64,000 nucleotides of DNA from Anseranas semipalmata (GCA_013399115.1 VXAA01001241.1:704560-768559); one strand, 5' to 3'; counted from the first letter of the stretch, positions 36,611 through 50,624 are shown. Made by a program: numbers and translations. The notes: generated by a model from the letters alone, not told the origin.

Positions 36611-39600
36611 AGTTGGTTAGATTTTTTTTCTCCTCAAGCATTTTGTCAAAAGCTGGAGGGTCAACTTTGTTGTTCTTGACTTGAATATATGTTGCCAAAA
36701 TAGGCCTTAACCCACTGAAATATTTTTTTTTTCACGTTTCTAATGATCAGCAATAAAGCAGGAATTAATAACCTTACACTATTATTAGTAGAAACAGCAT
36801 TAAAGCAAAAAGTCCATAACATTAATATATAAGTTGTCAAGACTGAAAAGGAATTCCAACAATTAAAGTTCATAACAAGCAGCATGAATGTATGAATTGT
36901 TTTGTTATGGTAGCTGACTTGATGATTTGATGTATCTACAAGTAAAACTGAAAAATTTATTTTAAACATTCATCACATACAAGAAATGTTTTGCTATCCA
37001 CGGTGCTTTTGTCTGTACTTGCTAAAAGCTATTGTACAAAGTAAGAATAAATTTAATGGAAAGAAAGAAACCCCAGAAAAATGTTTTAGTTTTTTTTGGA
37101 AAATTTTTTTTTAAACCAAGTGTAGAAGATGTGCATTTAATCCCCTTGTCATTAAAACAATTAAGCATGCACTTACCTTTGTGTGTGAGTATTGTCATTC
37201 ACTGAAATGAGACTGCTTATGCTTAAAACCTTTAGCAAGGCCCTACAAAATAAGAGGGTTTTGTCCCTTGGTAACTAAATAGCTGTGATAACTCCATTAA
37301 AACAAACATGCATACAATATCTTTGAATTTATGTCCTTATTGCTCCCATTTTTCACATTTAAAACATTAAAACTAGGGCAAAGCTGTCCGTAGCCTTTAC
37401 AGTAAAGCAAAAGAAAAGAAACCTCATCATCAATCTGATTGTTTCAATTATGTTTTTCCATCCTAAAAAGTAGATAATTCTGAAGACGTATAATGTAACT
37501 CATGCAAAGGAGAAGTCAGGAAAAAAAAATCACACTGGCTCTGTTGTGCCTGCTGTATCCTTAGTTATACAGTCATATTTTATGGATGTCTACTTACTGT
37601 TGCTTTTGTAATAAGCTTTGCATGCTGCTTCAGTGAGATGTTGCATGACTCGGTTATCTGGCATACTGCACCTCTTACAAGTTGAAAGTTCTGATAATCT
37701 TTATTTAATTTTACCTTTTTTGTAAGACTATTGGAACTGTATTCTTTAAAATGCTCTCGACAGTGCTCATGTCCTTGTTGATTGCCAGTTATGCTTTGAG
37801 AATTTTTTTTTTTTGTTATGTACTGAATAACCATAAATTGTCATCAGGTCTTTTCAGAAGAATACGTAGTGTTATGTTCTGTAAATAATCTTTCAGAATA
37901 TTTACAAGGGAAACATGTAAGCCACCTACACTAATTTATGGTACCATTCACTGAAAGTTTTTTGCATTAAGTTCTTAATATAGTTTTAAGTCTGTCACTT
38001 GTGGGTAGTTGATATAGCTATATCAACCCATGTGCAAACTTACTAATCCAATCCCTGTACTAACACTCCTGTGCAGTAACTTAACACAGTCTGAATATGT
38101 TAGTAATTTCCATGTGATTTTCCCTTAATTGTTTGAGTTACTTATTTATAATAGTAAGGGTCTTGAAGTATAAATAGCAAGAGCAGAGCTTGAAAACATT
38201 AAACAAATATTTTATCCCAAGCATTCATACCATTTCTGAAGCAGTGCTCTGGAATTTTCTGTTCTCGGCCTATTCTTCTTTCTTACATGCTCTGAAGTTT
38301 TTCCTCACCCTGGCCAGCAGCACCACGTGAGGCCACGCTGTAAGGTAAAGGACTGAACTGCTAAGGTCTTTAGCTGTCTGCTAAAATTGGCTAACTTTCC
38401 ACAGTGAATTATGGCTTAATACTAACCATTGAACTCAGTAAGGTAGTTTAGAGATCATAGCGCTAGTTTGAGAAGGTTTATCTTGTACTAAAAAGTTGTT
38501 TCGTAACTTTTGTTTTTAAGGAATTTCTTCATGTTTAAATGCACAACAAAGTTGCCTAGAGAGTAAGATTTTAGTGTAGTAGTGTTTTTTCCCTGTGCTG
38601 CTGTATGTGCCTGTAGACAGTAGCAACTCAGCATCACGATGAATTTTCCAGCACACCGAGAGGCATTAGGCAGCAGAAGTGGTAGTGGACTCGTGTCATA
38701 CCACTCCATTTCCTTCGTAGCATTGAGTGACACTGATGGCACAGGGCAGAGCGAGACATCTGCTCTGTGTGCCATTCATGTACCAGATTACCCTCTGAAA
38801 GTACTCCGAGAGGTGATGTACAGACAACGATATCACAGAAACTTTTTGGGTTGTTTGTCTTGCTTCACAGTCTGAATAGTAGAAGCATGCTCTTACTTAT
38901 GCATTCTAGTTTCCAGCAGTTTGTAGTTAATAGTTTTATCCCATGTTCCTGGCCAGAGCCTTAAATGTTTTCCGTAGTGATTTTGTTAGGGCATGGCTAA
39001 TTGTCTGGAAAGAGATTCTTTCATTTGTCAATCCTTGTCTCATTTCTGTTGGGGAAATAGGAGAGACTTCGTCAGGAAGCTGCAGGGCAGAGAGAAGCAC
39101 TCCATTAAAACAGGCTTGTTCCCTTATATTTTAGTGCCAACCATCAGAAATTCTTACACTCCTAGAAAGAACCACCTGGGTGAAAGAAGAGTACCACTCT
39201 TGCCATTACATTTTAATCCCAGATGATAACATTCTAAATGGGATGCGATTCACAGTGGTACAGAAATGACCACAAAATTATGTAGACTTCTGTAAATCTT
39301 GTTACTTTTTCATGGCTATGACAGATGTTCAGTGGGGAAGTAACTTGTCATGCCTTATGAATTTTAGAATCAATGTCATTTGGAAGAGCTCAAATGTCAT
39401 TGTAAGGAAATAAACAGAAAGATGTACTACAGAGAAGCAATATCGAATGAAAATTGGCTAAGAGGATATAAATGTAATTAGTGAAACACATTTTCATGAC
39501 TAGTAAAATTAGCACCCATTTATACATGTTATACACTTGAACCCTTGTTGACACCTGAGGCTGGGAAAATAGATCTGCTAATCAAAACATGTAATTATAT

Positions 39601-41527
39601 CCTATGAAGCTGAAGTAACACACTGAATCTTTGCACTTCATGGTGTTAATGATTTGGGAAACTCATTTACCCGATCACCTCAGTTTGTCCTTTCTTGCTG
39701 CATTTCTGTTCCCCAAAATAGTAAGGTCAGAGCCATGCCAAAGCGATTAAACGTTATACGTATGGAAGAGTGAACATCACATAGATTATTAGATAGTATT
39801 CATATCATTAAAGAAGAAGGTGTTCTCATGAGTGGGAAAATCTCTGGTTGTAAAATAAGCAAAGCAAAATAAAGTAATAACTTGCTGGAGAATTAAAATG
39901 CCTATAGACAGTTAGTATAGTCAGGGAGTTGATAACTTGTAATTTCCCACCTGCATGACCTTTAGCAGCTGTTTTGAGAGTTGATATCTGCATTTAATCG
40001 AAGATGATGATGGTCTAACACACACAAAAAAGGGGGGTGGGGTGGGGAGTATAAATGTAGGAGTTTGGGCCTATACAGGAGAAGTACAGAGAAATAATAG
40101 GATATGAAAAATGCCCAGTAAGTTTAATGATATGATAACAGATTGGTTTATTTTGTTTTACAGCTCAGTTCCAAAGTAGCATAGTGGAGATGCGAGAGAT
40201 GAATAATTCTAATGTAGAGAAATAACTGATTTAGTCTTCAAATAGTAAAGTAAGGCACTGTCAGTGAAAGGTATGCTGCCATAGCTATAGATACGGTTCT
40301 CTTTCATCCTCTCTTTGTGTATGCAGTTGGCAAAAATTAGAATTGCATGGTGGGGAGGCAAGAAGGGTTGTAGATTATAATTGTGTGATGATTAAAAGGA
40401 AGGACCAGAAATGAACAGATTCACTGTAACATTAAAATCATCTTTAGCTTAAGTTCTTGCAGCTCAGCGGAATCTTCGGGCTAGTTAGATTTTAAAGGTG
40501 ATTGTAAAAAGGAAAAATGCTTCTGCTGTAGGGCAGATGTAATCCCTTTTGTTTATGCAGCTCTACCAGGTACCTCTGAATAACCATTCCTAAATATCCT
40601 TTTAATCACTCTGTTTTTGATACATCTACCTGTTCTAGATGAACCAAACAAAAAAAGAAAATAAGCTTTTATAGTATCCTTACTTTACCATTGCCCACTT
40701 GCATCATCTTTTTTTTTTTTTTGAAAGCCAAGATAATTAAAATTTAAAAATGAATAAACGCAGTATATGTAGTGTTTATTAACCACAAGGTTCTGTGAAG
40801 AACATTGTAATATAAAAATGCATTCAGTGAACTAATGCAGTTACATTAACATACTTACTGTTAAGATGATTCTTAGAAAGCTGGAAACAAGCAGAAAATT
40901 CACTACTTCTAATATTTGAAGACAAATTAGCTCACTATTTCATAGTTTTGTTGATACAATTTTCCTCTGTACCCTAATTTCATGTAAGGGAGACTGCAAC
41001 AATATTTCCATACTGTATTCGCTATATGCGATGTAGGTACTGTCCTGAATTTCCCACTTTTATCTATTAATCTCGTATTTTTAGGTGTAGACTCTTGGAA
41101 CATCATAGATGGTCCGTGAAAATAAACAACTTAAGTCTTCAAGCATTATATTAGAAAATTTTGCCTTGAAATAAAATTAGGTAGTCTAACTAAATTTTCT
41201 GAAGAAATAGAACCGATACAATAATATATAGGATTGCATTGAATCTGTACGTATACAGATACATACGTACTCTAGCACCTGAATGTTCCATTACTATTAG
41301 TTACTATTATTTATGTAAAGGGAATTGTAGTAAGTATTCTCTTAGTACATTCTCTCTGTGAGGGGATATATGGCAAATCCAGTGAATAAGTTGCCACAAG
41401 TATTTACTCAAAAAGTAAGTGTGCTGTTTCAATATCAAGAAGGCTCCATTTCTCCATTTAATGACTAAGTAGATAGGATTTGGGGGTGTGAATTTAAAAT
41501 GGTGGCCCCTTACACACTCTACTAGTT
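36611..41527. other. Non-coding; one palindrome
   Basis: AT-rich unique sequence with short T- and A-runs and a 20-base perfect palindrome at 38008-38027. A GGGGGGTGGGGTGGGG run lies near 40033-40048. Short open frames at 38488-39226 on both strands do not look like exons. Confidence 0.55.
38008..38027. repeat. Perfect 20-base palindrome
   Basis: GTTGATATAGCTATATCAAC is its own reverse complement, with no spacer. It has no obvious partner feature. Confidence 0.9.
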
Positions 41528-41596
41528 CTAGGCTATAGGTTGGACTGAGCGATCTTGGAGGTCTTTTCCAACTTAAACGATTCTGTGATTCTGTAT
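41528..41596 (+). mobile_element. CR1 LINE 3' tail fragment
   Basis: GGCTATAGGTTGGACTGAGC, GATCTTGGAGGTCTTTTCCA and the terminal ATTCTGTGATTCTGTA repeat of the CR1 end are all present in order. The 8-base ATTCTRTG-type repeat is the diagnostic CR1 3' terminus. Only about 70 bases remain, so this is a strongly 5'-truncated insertion in the orientation opposite to the copy at 22619-22905. The 165-codon minus-strand open frame spanning it is chance. Confidence 0.9.
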
Positions 41597-44500
41597 GTGT
41601 GCAATGAATGGGCTTCCTTGGACACTCCGAATCCAGGAACAAAGGAAGAGAAATTTGGTGAAGACCAGTGGAAGGCGGCTCTCTGAGTGTTCTGATGGAG
41701 TGGAGATGCAGGCTTGACCACGGGCCCACAGTTCTCCTAGAGACCTGTCGCCTGCGTTGAACAACTCGAACCTCCGCCAAGGCAGGAGCCAGTAACCCAG
41801 GCAAGGGTTGTTCATGTTTAGTAGCATTTAAATGTAATATTTGCCTCGTTTGTTGTATCTACTTATATTATCCAGTCACTCCAGAACATTTTTTCAGCAA
41901 GGCTGTTGTTGCACAGGATTCTGGTGATTAAAAGAAGGGAGCGTCGAAAGCACAGGTTTGGTCTGCATAATTTTGCACCTAGCTTGTGGTTAATGAAGCG
42001 ATTTTGTAACTAAAGCATTTGATTTCCTTACAGAGTTAGTAAGGGTGTCAGATGCCTTTGAAGACTTGCTAGAGGAAGGCTGTTCTGTCATGAGTTCACT
42101 CATTTAAGCTGGGTGGGCAGCTCTCCCTCCGAGCGTGTCTCTGGGGTGCCTGTTTCCCTCCGCTGACTGGAGAGGAAATGGCTGCCTTCAGGCGTTCGCT
42201 CGCACTGGCTGGAACTAGGGCACGGTTTCAGTGTCTCAATTAGGTAAACAAAACGCATATATATATTTTTTTTAAACGCGTGCTGGCAGTGTTGACCAAT
42301 ATGTAAGAATTGAAAAGGGTTTTTGTCAGTGTCAGCTTGTAAAAGGAAAGGCCATAAAGATAAACTTGGGTACGTTTGTTTTTGAAAAGGCTGCTTCAAC
42401 TCTAATACTTCTTACTGGCACCACTCAGAAGTAGAATGTTTCACCTTGTATCTTTTGTGAAGTCTTGTTATAGGTGCTATTTTCCTGATGGTTTCTGTGT
42501 ACTAGGTGATTGTTTAGGGTCTGTCTTGTTACTGAAGGAGAGGACTTGATGTGTGGAAGCTTAAATAGTTGCAAATGCTTGTGGTGAAATAGTAACAGGC
42601 TGATTCTAAAACAGCTGAGACAAACAAAAGCCTTTCAGTTGGTAAAGCCTAATTGAAATCTAAAGAATTGTAACCAGTTATGGTGTGTATTTGTTTTCTC
42701 ACCTACTTAGGTATCCTTTCAGGTACACTAACTCTTCAACTTTCCCTGCAGGTTTTTGAGTTTATTGCTTCGCTGTGTACCAGCAAGGAGTGTGCTCTGT
42801 CTGTCTGTTTAGTGCCTACCCAAGCTACTAGAGAGGCAGAAGTTCTTTCTATGGAGTACTGGACCTAACTACTTTATCCATACTCTACCTTGTGTACTTC
42901 ATGATTTCATTGGCTTTCTTCTTCTGCAGCCTTTTTAGCAGACTGTCTAGCTCAGGAGTACCCCTTCTGATCTTAGATTCAGGTGGATTTAGCCTGGGGA
43001 TGAACAGGTTTGCCTCAGTTTCTCATTTATAAAAGTAGCTGTGCTTGCTCTAAGGAAATGGTTTGAACCTTAAACAAATGCATAAGAATGTTCAGTTGTA
43101 TAAGAAATGATTCTCTGGTTTGGATGAACTATTCCTGATTTAAAAACAAACAAACAAACAAAAAAACTTGAGAAGCAAAACGTACTGTTAGGCCTTATTC
43201 AGCTTAACTTATCTGACTGCCCTTAAGCCCCCAAAGCCTTTGCAGAAGACTGTGGAATTGGAGTAGCATTCTGACTGTTTTTTTCCCTCAACTATTTCCT
43301 CTGCTACCCAACCTAGAGCTACTATAAGTGTCCTAAAATCAGGAATTTGAGAGAAAGATGATGATGGATTTCTTCTACACTCTCAGAAAGTGATTTGACT
43401 GTAGTTTTGTTTTTGTGCTGTGGGAACCACAGTAAGAAAATCCAGCAGAGATAGTTGTATGTTGTTGTGAAATCTGCAAGCATTGTTATCAGAAAGAGCA
43501 GCTATATATTTGATGTCTTTTAGGTCAGTATTTGTTATCTTTCTAATTTTTCCCCCTTCCCATTAGCTACCTGGGAATAGATTTTCTTCTGGGTTAATAA
43601 TGTCTAATTGTGCATTTCCTGATACCTTAGCAACCTTGCCTTCTGCTATAAATTGGCCTGATATGGACACTGATAAGATAATGAATTTGGATTGCATTCA
43701 CAATTTTATTTTCTAAATAGGTATGTTAGACAAAAACTGATGAAAATAAGCATGAAGTAACGTTGGCTCAGTATTCAAAACTAGGCATGTTGAAAATAGA
43801 CTTGTGAGTCTGTAATGTACTAAATAAAACAATATCAAAAACTGAGCTAAGAATTTTTATCTTAACATTATGTCAGAGTTCATAAAGGCAATGCTAAATT
43901 TCTGCAAAGACCAACAAGTCAGAGCTGTGTTTTATATCTACTCATTTAGAGTAGATAGTACTCCCAATGATAGAGAAAGAGGCAGGTCCATGAAGTAGCT
44001 GGTACATGCATATATGTCCTTCTGTGTATAGCAGCCATTTAGCAGCTTATTCTAGTGAAAAACACTTTTGTGTACTCAAAAACAGACAAAAAACACAAAA
44101 GGAAGAATATTACTGCTAAGCTAATAAAAGAAAAAAAATAATTAGAAGCATCTGGATCTTTTCTATAACGCTGAAAATGCAAAACTTTTCATTTACTTGT
44201 ACTTGATTTTTTTGTTGTTGCTTTTATTTTGATATTCTTCATATTCTACATGCCTTGCTCGTCAGTAAAACTGAAATATTAATAGTTTCCTTGAGTGGAT
44301 CAGATGTACTGACAAGGGTTGGTCCTATTTGATTGTAATGATCATCTTAATCTTTCAGTAAGGCCAGCCACCATCAGTTTGCCCTTAGATATTCAAACTT
44401 CTGGGAATAGCCTGTTGCATCATGAAATCTGAGCATCGTCTGCATTGAGTTCACAAGTTTCAAATTCTTAATGCAATTACATGATTCACTGAAGTGCACG

Positions 44501-47500
44501 CATTTGCCTTTGAAAATAGCAAAAAGCCCGTGTTCACCTGCTGTTGTTCCAATAATAACCTGCTTTTTACAAGCTGGTTGAGGATATAGGGTATAAACAG
44601 AACTGAGAATTGTCTCCTTTATCTTTATGGCTTCCTTTACCTGGGACCTTAAGGATCCTAATACAAAAATAGTTGCCTTAAGGGGGAGTCAGGGAGTGTT
44701 GCTACAATGCAGCAGTCCTTCGTGTACTGATTTCAGTTTGGTCTGTCAGAAAAGCAGCCTACAGTGCTATGAAACAACATCACGCCAGCTATTCCCAGGT
44801 GCTTATCGATGTGTTTGTATACTGTGATCCTATCTCTGACTTTTCCTGCACCTTTCCTGTCGCCTCTCGTTCTGCTTCTAACCTTCTCTTATGCTAGGGT
44901 TGGCAAGGAGACGTTGTTTTAGGGTAGCCTGAAGTCTCCTGTTTGTATCCTAAGGATTTATCTCTGCTTTGTTCCTTTTTATATGGCATAAATATGATGA
45001 ATAACAGTTGAAAATTTTGTCATAACTTCATTTAAGGTCTGCTCTCAAGTGTTTTCTGTTAACCTCAGCTGGTGCAGGAAGTATTCAGCACTTCTAAAAT
45101 TCAAGTGACTACTTGCTTTTTTCTTGCTTCCTGTGTAACGAAGACTGAAATTTTCTTCATTCTGTTCCCTTTAAAGCAGAAGTTGATTCCCATTAACACT
45201 GGAACTGCTTTTCAGGTCTCCTCTTTTATCCTACAGCAGGCCGTGTATAGGATCAAGTGGCACATTTTTTGATCAACTAAAATATTTGGAGACAGACTGT
45301 CTGTGTACTGTCTTATGCTTATGGCATTTCCATGATAATAACTGTGAAAAAATAACTGAGTAGATTTATACTTCTTTACCAATCCTGTCATGACTTGTCA
45401 TTATAAGTGAATGTTCTTTTAGGTAATGTAGTCAATAACGCAATCAATGCTAAGAGGTAAATTTGGCGTAATTCCAATTTTAACCTTTGTGAAATATCAT
45501 TTGCAACATTTATACAGGGTAAGCTGCTTTGAAGTTCTTACTGCCAGGATTTAGAAGAAAATGTTTCAGTATGCACTGATCTTTCAATATGTCCACAAAT
45601 AGTAATGTCTGCTGTCATCGTTTGGGGTGTGCGTGGGGAACAGAGGCCGTGCTTTGTGGGGAATTTGGCAATTCTGTGTAGCAGCACTGTTTTCTGCTAT
45701 GGTTTAGATGGCTTTTATCTATCCACTAGAGGCTATTTCAGGATAAATTGACAACCTGCACTGTATCTTTTTACTCAATCACTTCTATGTGCAGAGTGCC
45801 AGTAGTATTTTCAGAACAGCACTTATGATAAGGAAAAAGTAGGCATCAATGGCCTGCTGAGAATTTATTGATACTCCTGGTTTTGTTGATCAGAAGCCTT
45901 GCCAACCCAGCAACTCAGCTGCTTGCTTAGTGAACAGGTAGAGCCTTTGCTAATCAGAGTATTTCTCCTCCTCAGAGATAAAAATAAGAGTTGGTGACTT
46001 AAGGATAGAATGAACAGGAGCTAAGACAGCTTGTCATTGCTGAATCTTGTCCTGACAGCTGCCTTAGCAGAATGCATTTGATAAACTGTGATTGACAAAA
46101 TACTTGAAAACTGCAGCTTAAAACTGAATTCATGGAGCACGTGAAAGTAGACAGGATAAAGTAAGAATAGCCTTATGAGCACACAGAGCTGTCAACATGC
46201 ACATAGCTTTTTAAAATTGAAAAACAGAGCTGTAGGGAAGCCTAGACTGACCTAATATAATTATCAAGATCATTACTGTAATTGAGCCTTCATTTGGAAC
46301 TAGGACATTATGCAATATTTTGTGCACGTTTATAGTACAGAATCTAATGTCATTTAATTCGGTGGTAGAGAAGGGGTAAAACAAAAAAATCGCCTACTAA
46401 TTGCTCTGAACTTTTGGAGCCCATACATAAATTTTGAACTTCTGTGGTCCTATTTAATACTAAAAAAAATTAACAGCAGTGGACTGCATTTCAATGACTT
46501 TATCTTTCTGGTCTGAGAACAATTTGAAGTGTCTTGTTAGTGCAAATTGAGCTCAGAATTCTCCAAAAGTGAAACCAACCCTTCTAATGCATCTTCTACA
46601 CAAATGGAGGCACTCAGAGGGCTTTATTCATAAGTGGGTTGTCTTTTCTGTTCCAAACCAGTGTCATCTCTTTCATTGTCTACATAAAAAGCTGTTTGTC
46701 ATTCCACAAGGTTATGGGAATTAATGACGCTAATTCTGTGTAAATGTTGGGGTGATTTTCGAAGTACACCTATATAAATTCGGTTGTAAAAGTAAGTTCT
46801 ACAGAACACTGCTGGCATTCCCAACTGCAGAGTGCCGTAGGAGTGAGCAGGAGAGCACAGAAATCTCTTTTGCTTTGTAGATTGCAGTCATTAGACTGCA
46901 GTGCCAGCTGATGCATTTGTTGGTGTTCATGCTATCTCACATTTGCATTTAAATTCCTGGGAAGGAAAGATGAGATAGAGGAAAACAAATGATGCTTATT
47001 TGCTCTTCAGCTAAGTTCCTATTAGAAGTATGACTTTGAGAGGAAGAACACTGGGGAAAAATGCCTATGTATTCTTTACAAAGCAGCATATGTCCATTCA
47101 ATCTCCATCAGACTTCAAAAGGACATATTCCTGAGGTTTTAATGAAAACATAAATCAGGCGGGAATAACTAAAAATATACTGAAAATGAAAAGGAAACTA
47201 GGTCACCCAGCACATGAATCAGTATCTGTAGCTTAAATAGAATATATTGCAGTATTTTTCACATCATAAATACCCTTCTGGTACATGCAGAAAGTATTTT
47301 CTATGTTTATTTACTCTAAAATGTTATCCCTTTTGAGTCATTCTGTTTAATGCTTTCTCACAGTGCACAGCATGAACTTGTGATGTGTTTATGTTTGTCT
47401 GCCTTGCCCAGGCAGTTCTGCTGGCTCTTACATAAACCGCTGGGTTTGTGGAAACTGGGCAGAGGCCTTAAGGCGAGATTCTGTCTTGCACTAAATGGAT

Positions 47501-47726
47501 GAGTGTATCTGCTACCAGCATATGTTGTATGCAGAGGGAAGCAGCTACCATGATGTGTAAGGTAAACAAAGTTGTTACACAGAAGAGCTGAACTGGTCTG
47601 CTTTTAGGAGTGTGTTGCAGTCTCCCTCTGCACTTCGTTCTTCCATGCATGCGGCAAACTGCCTTTTGTTTTGTTTTGTTTTGCTTCAAATGAGCTGCAG
47701 AAGAAAGGACAGGTAGTGAGTTGACA
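41597..47726. other. Non-coding; (AAAC)n and a possible SINE scrap
   Basis: Unique AT-rich sequence. It contains an (AAAC)n run at 43142-43167 and a MIR-like word at 43008-43036, and ends near a (TTTTG)n run at 47668-47684. No gene was recognised. Confidence 0.55.
43008..43036 (-). repeat. Possible MIR-like fragment
   Basis: TTTGCCTCAGTTTCTCATTT followed by ATAAAA matches the well-known MIR word 'gcctcagtttccccatctgtaaaa', which is the reverse complement of the SINE body. Only this one block is visible, so confidence is low. Confidence 0.3.
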
Positions 47727-47766
47727 GTTTTCTATATGCCAGGAGCTATCCTGGCATATAGAAGAC
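47727..47766. other. Near-perfect hairpin, 18-bp stem with GCTA loop
   Basis: The arm TTCTATATGCCAGGA (47730-47744) and its exact reverse complement TCCTGGCATATAGAA (47749-47763) flank a four-base loop, GCTA. Outward pairing continues G-C, T-A and T-G to 47727 and 47766, giving 18 pairs with one wobble. A short inverted duplication or a small MITE relic are alternatives. The stem is short for a microRNA precursor and pairing does not obviously extend beyond it. Confidence 0.85.
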
Positions 47767-49379
47767 AAAGACGGACAGTGAAAAATTTCGTGAAGAATCC
47801 CATGACGTTGAGTGACTGGGAGAGGAAACAGCAGGTGAAATTCATAATTGATGAGGAAATGTGATGGACTCTGAATTGGCTGTTGTACAGGCGAGCTATG
47901 CCAGTGCTACAGCAAACAATCCCAAGAAAAGATAGCCATTCAATATTACAAGAATGTAAACAGTGCCTTTCTTACAACAAACAAAAAGAACCAGTAGAAG
48001 TTTATATGAAGAACAATACAGAAAATGTCACTGCTGCCATCGTAGGAAGGTGTGGGATGTCCATCCCTTAAATGATATGTTGCATTCTTATCCCTCTGTT
48101 TGAAGAAGGGCATTGTGAAACTGCAGGAGGTCTAAGTAAGTGACATGAGTTGCCCAAAGTATGGTATAGCTTCCTTGTGAAGGGTGAATTAGTAGTTTAA
48201 TACTCTTTAGTGTAAAAAAACAGCAACTGGTGGCAAGTGGTGGTGAGTGGCATAGAGAATGTCAGTAAGGAATGATTTTTCACTGCTTTTTCCCATATGG
48301 GAACTGCAACATCAAGTTAAACTAGCAAATGGCAGATCCAATATGAACCGTAACGTACTTCTACATGTAACCATGCAACGTTCAGGGAAGTTGTTGGACT
48401 GCTTGTGTCTGGACCTGGTAAATAGTAACAATTTGCAATTGACTTGTTCAAAGAGTGACTAGAGAAAAACCCAACTAGGGCTGTTGAATAAAAAATGGAG
48501 GAAATCTGAAACACAAACTCTTGTAGTTACAGGGAATATTCTGAAGGATTATCATTACACATTTACTCTAATTTTAGGCTCTTCCTTAGGCTAGAAATGT
48601 GATAACAGATCTTTGATCTCGCTCGCTACAGGTTGTACTTACGTTCTTTGTCAGAGGGTACTGAGAATAAATTCTTTTCAAAGCTTTGATCTCACTATAG
48701 AGGCTGAAGAGATAGTTTGTAAAATTTGAAATTAAATTATTTCCCTTAGTGATTTTTGCCAAACAAATAACACAGTAAGATGGTGAGTTTGTCTACTTTT
48801 CTTTTCATGAATTGTGATAAATTAGACTTTACCAATTACATTACTTGAAAACTGTAATTAGACTTTTTTTTTTTTTTTTTTTTTACTAATAGAACTTGCT
48901 GTAGAAAGAGAACAGAGATCAGTAAGTAAGAGTAGGTGTAGAGGTGGTTGAGGCTCATCAGTTAATTAACAGTTTAAAAACAAACTAACTCTTAACAAAG
49001 AAGAACATAACTATATAATGAAAACGTCAGATGCTGAGCGGTAGCGAAGTTACTATCTTACTGAGAGCTTTTTTGTTTTATTCTGTTTTGTAAGGCATTA
49101 TTATTACTAGAACATTGATCTCAGTCATCAGCTCCCTAAGAACACAAGTGTACGGTTGTATTTTGGTTTTGGTTGTTTGTTTTTCAGGGTTCTTTATATT
49201 TTTAGGAGCCTTCTTAATTTTGAATAAGCAATGGACTACAGTGTTAAAGGCATGCAGGATGTTTAAGGGCCCATGGAATATTCAGATCATTGAAAAAAAT
49301 GCCCAGTGTACCAGGAGGACTAACATGGTGACGCTTTAGTCCCTCTTACCTTTTTTGTCCACGTTTTAGCTTTATGCTG
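47767..49379. other. Non-coding; T21 tract
   Basis: Unique sequence with a 62-codon open frame at 47883-48071 that has no recognised relative and no clear splice context. A T21 run lies at 48864-48884. Confidence 0.55.
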
Positions 49380-49407
49380 TTTTTTTTTTTTTNNNNNNNN
49401 NNNNNNN

Positions 49408-49449
<42 letters not shown>
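49380..49449. repeat. Long poly-T tract containing an assembly gap
   Basis: Twelve or more T residues precede 15 N (49393-49407), and 42 further T residues follow. The true homopolymer length is unknown. No polyadenylation signal or recognisable transcript sequence lies on the minus strand beside it, so it is not supported as the tail of a retrocopy. Confidence 0.9.
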
Positions 49450-49450
<1 letters not shown>

Positions 49451-50584
49451 ACAGAATGAATGTTTTGTTGGCTTTGTTTTGGAGGAGGGGTGAGGGGGAT
49501 ACAAGCCCCAACGTGTGGTTACAATAATGTAGCACTATCAGAACTGCATGCTTGTAGTGGAAAACTTTCCATTGCTTTATGAATCCTTTAATGTTTTATT
49601 TCACAGCTGTCGCAGTGCTTCATTCTGCTGACATTAGCTCACAAATTAAAACTAGTGCAAGGGCTGCTAACTTTGTTTTTCTTCATTTACTCACAAAAGA
49701 AGCAGCAGAAGTAGTATTTGGCAGATAATTTTTACTGTAGCATTTTGGTTGACCTGTTCTTTTCGGACACTTTCACGCTGAAAAAGTAGAGGATATCAGT
49801 ATGTATCCCACAATGAGGAGAAAAATGGAAATTCTTTGTAAGCCTTCTGCATACAGTTTGTACTTGTGCATTTTTAGTGTGCTGCCAAATGTGATGAAGA
49901 ACAGCAGTAGGTGCTTTAATTGAATTGTTGATTGATTGTAGCATAATACCTACAGTCACCTCTTAAATTTCAACTTTGTACCTGTCCTCTTTTGTTGTAA
50001 AGCTTGATTAAGGGGAAGATAGTCACCATATTTATGTAAAGGATTTTTTTTTTAGTGACTGTTTTGTTTTGAAAGAGCTAGATTTGAAAAAAGTGGTACA
50101 AACTTTCACCAGGAGCTGTTTTGAACTTCAGTAATTGAAATCCTCCCCATTAGCCTAATAATTTAGATAATCACAGGCGTGAGTCCTTGATCTAAAAACA
50201 TACTCACTGGGACAGAGGCTGAGCTAATAGTAAAGTGTTACTTGGCAGAAAGAGTTGCATGGAAGAGGTATTAAAGAAAGACAACGCAACCTTGGTGTAA
50301 CTGTAGTTGCTATTTGAAACTTTTCTTAGCTTTTAATAAATTATTCCCATGAGAATTGTGGCTTATGGTTTTATGAATTATGGGGATATTGACTCATAGC
50401 TGAGTCATTTACCCTTATGGGGATGCTAAGCCATTGCCAATAGCCTGAAGTGACAGTTGCTAAATTGACCCTTACTTTAAAACAAAGCAAAACAAAGCCA
50501 GAAGGAAACAGCATGAGGAAGAAAAAACTGTGAAGCTTCACTTGCAAAGTTTTTCTTGTGATGCAAGTCAATGACCACATTTAG

Positions 50585-50624
50585 TCCACAATTATGGATC
50601 CACAATTAATCCACAATTATGGAT
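50585..50624. repeat. Local duplication of TCCACAATTATGGAT
   Basis: Identical 15-mers lie at 50585-50599 and 50610-50624, with a partial third copy (TCCACAATTAA) at 50599-50609 between them. Confidence 0.9.

Noticed and set aside
41307..41804. 165-codon minus-strand open frame, the longest in the window
   Set aside because: It crosses a CR1 3' tail, has no recognisable domain and overlaps two other frames on the same strand. It is chance.
47883..48071. 62-codon open frame with a more protein-like composition
   Set aside because: No known family is recognised and no convincing splice sites flank it. It is no longer than expected by chance.
49380..49535. Poly-T as the tail of a minus-strand processed pseudogene
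   Set aside because: There is no polyadenylation signal and no recognisable gene sequence next to it, and the 'protein' there is polylysine from the homopolymer.
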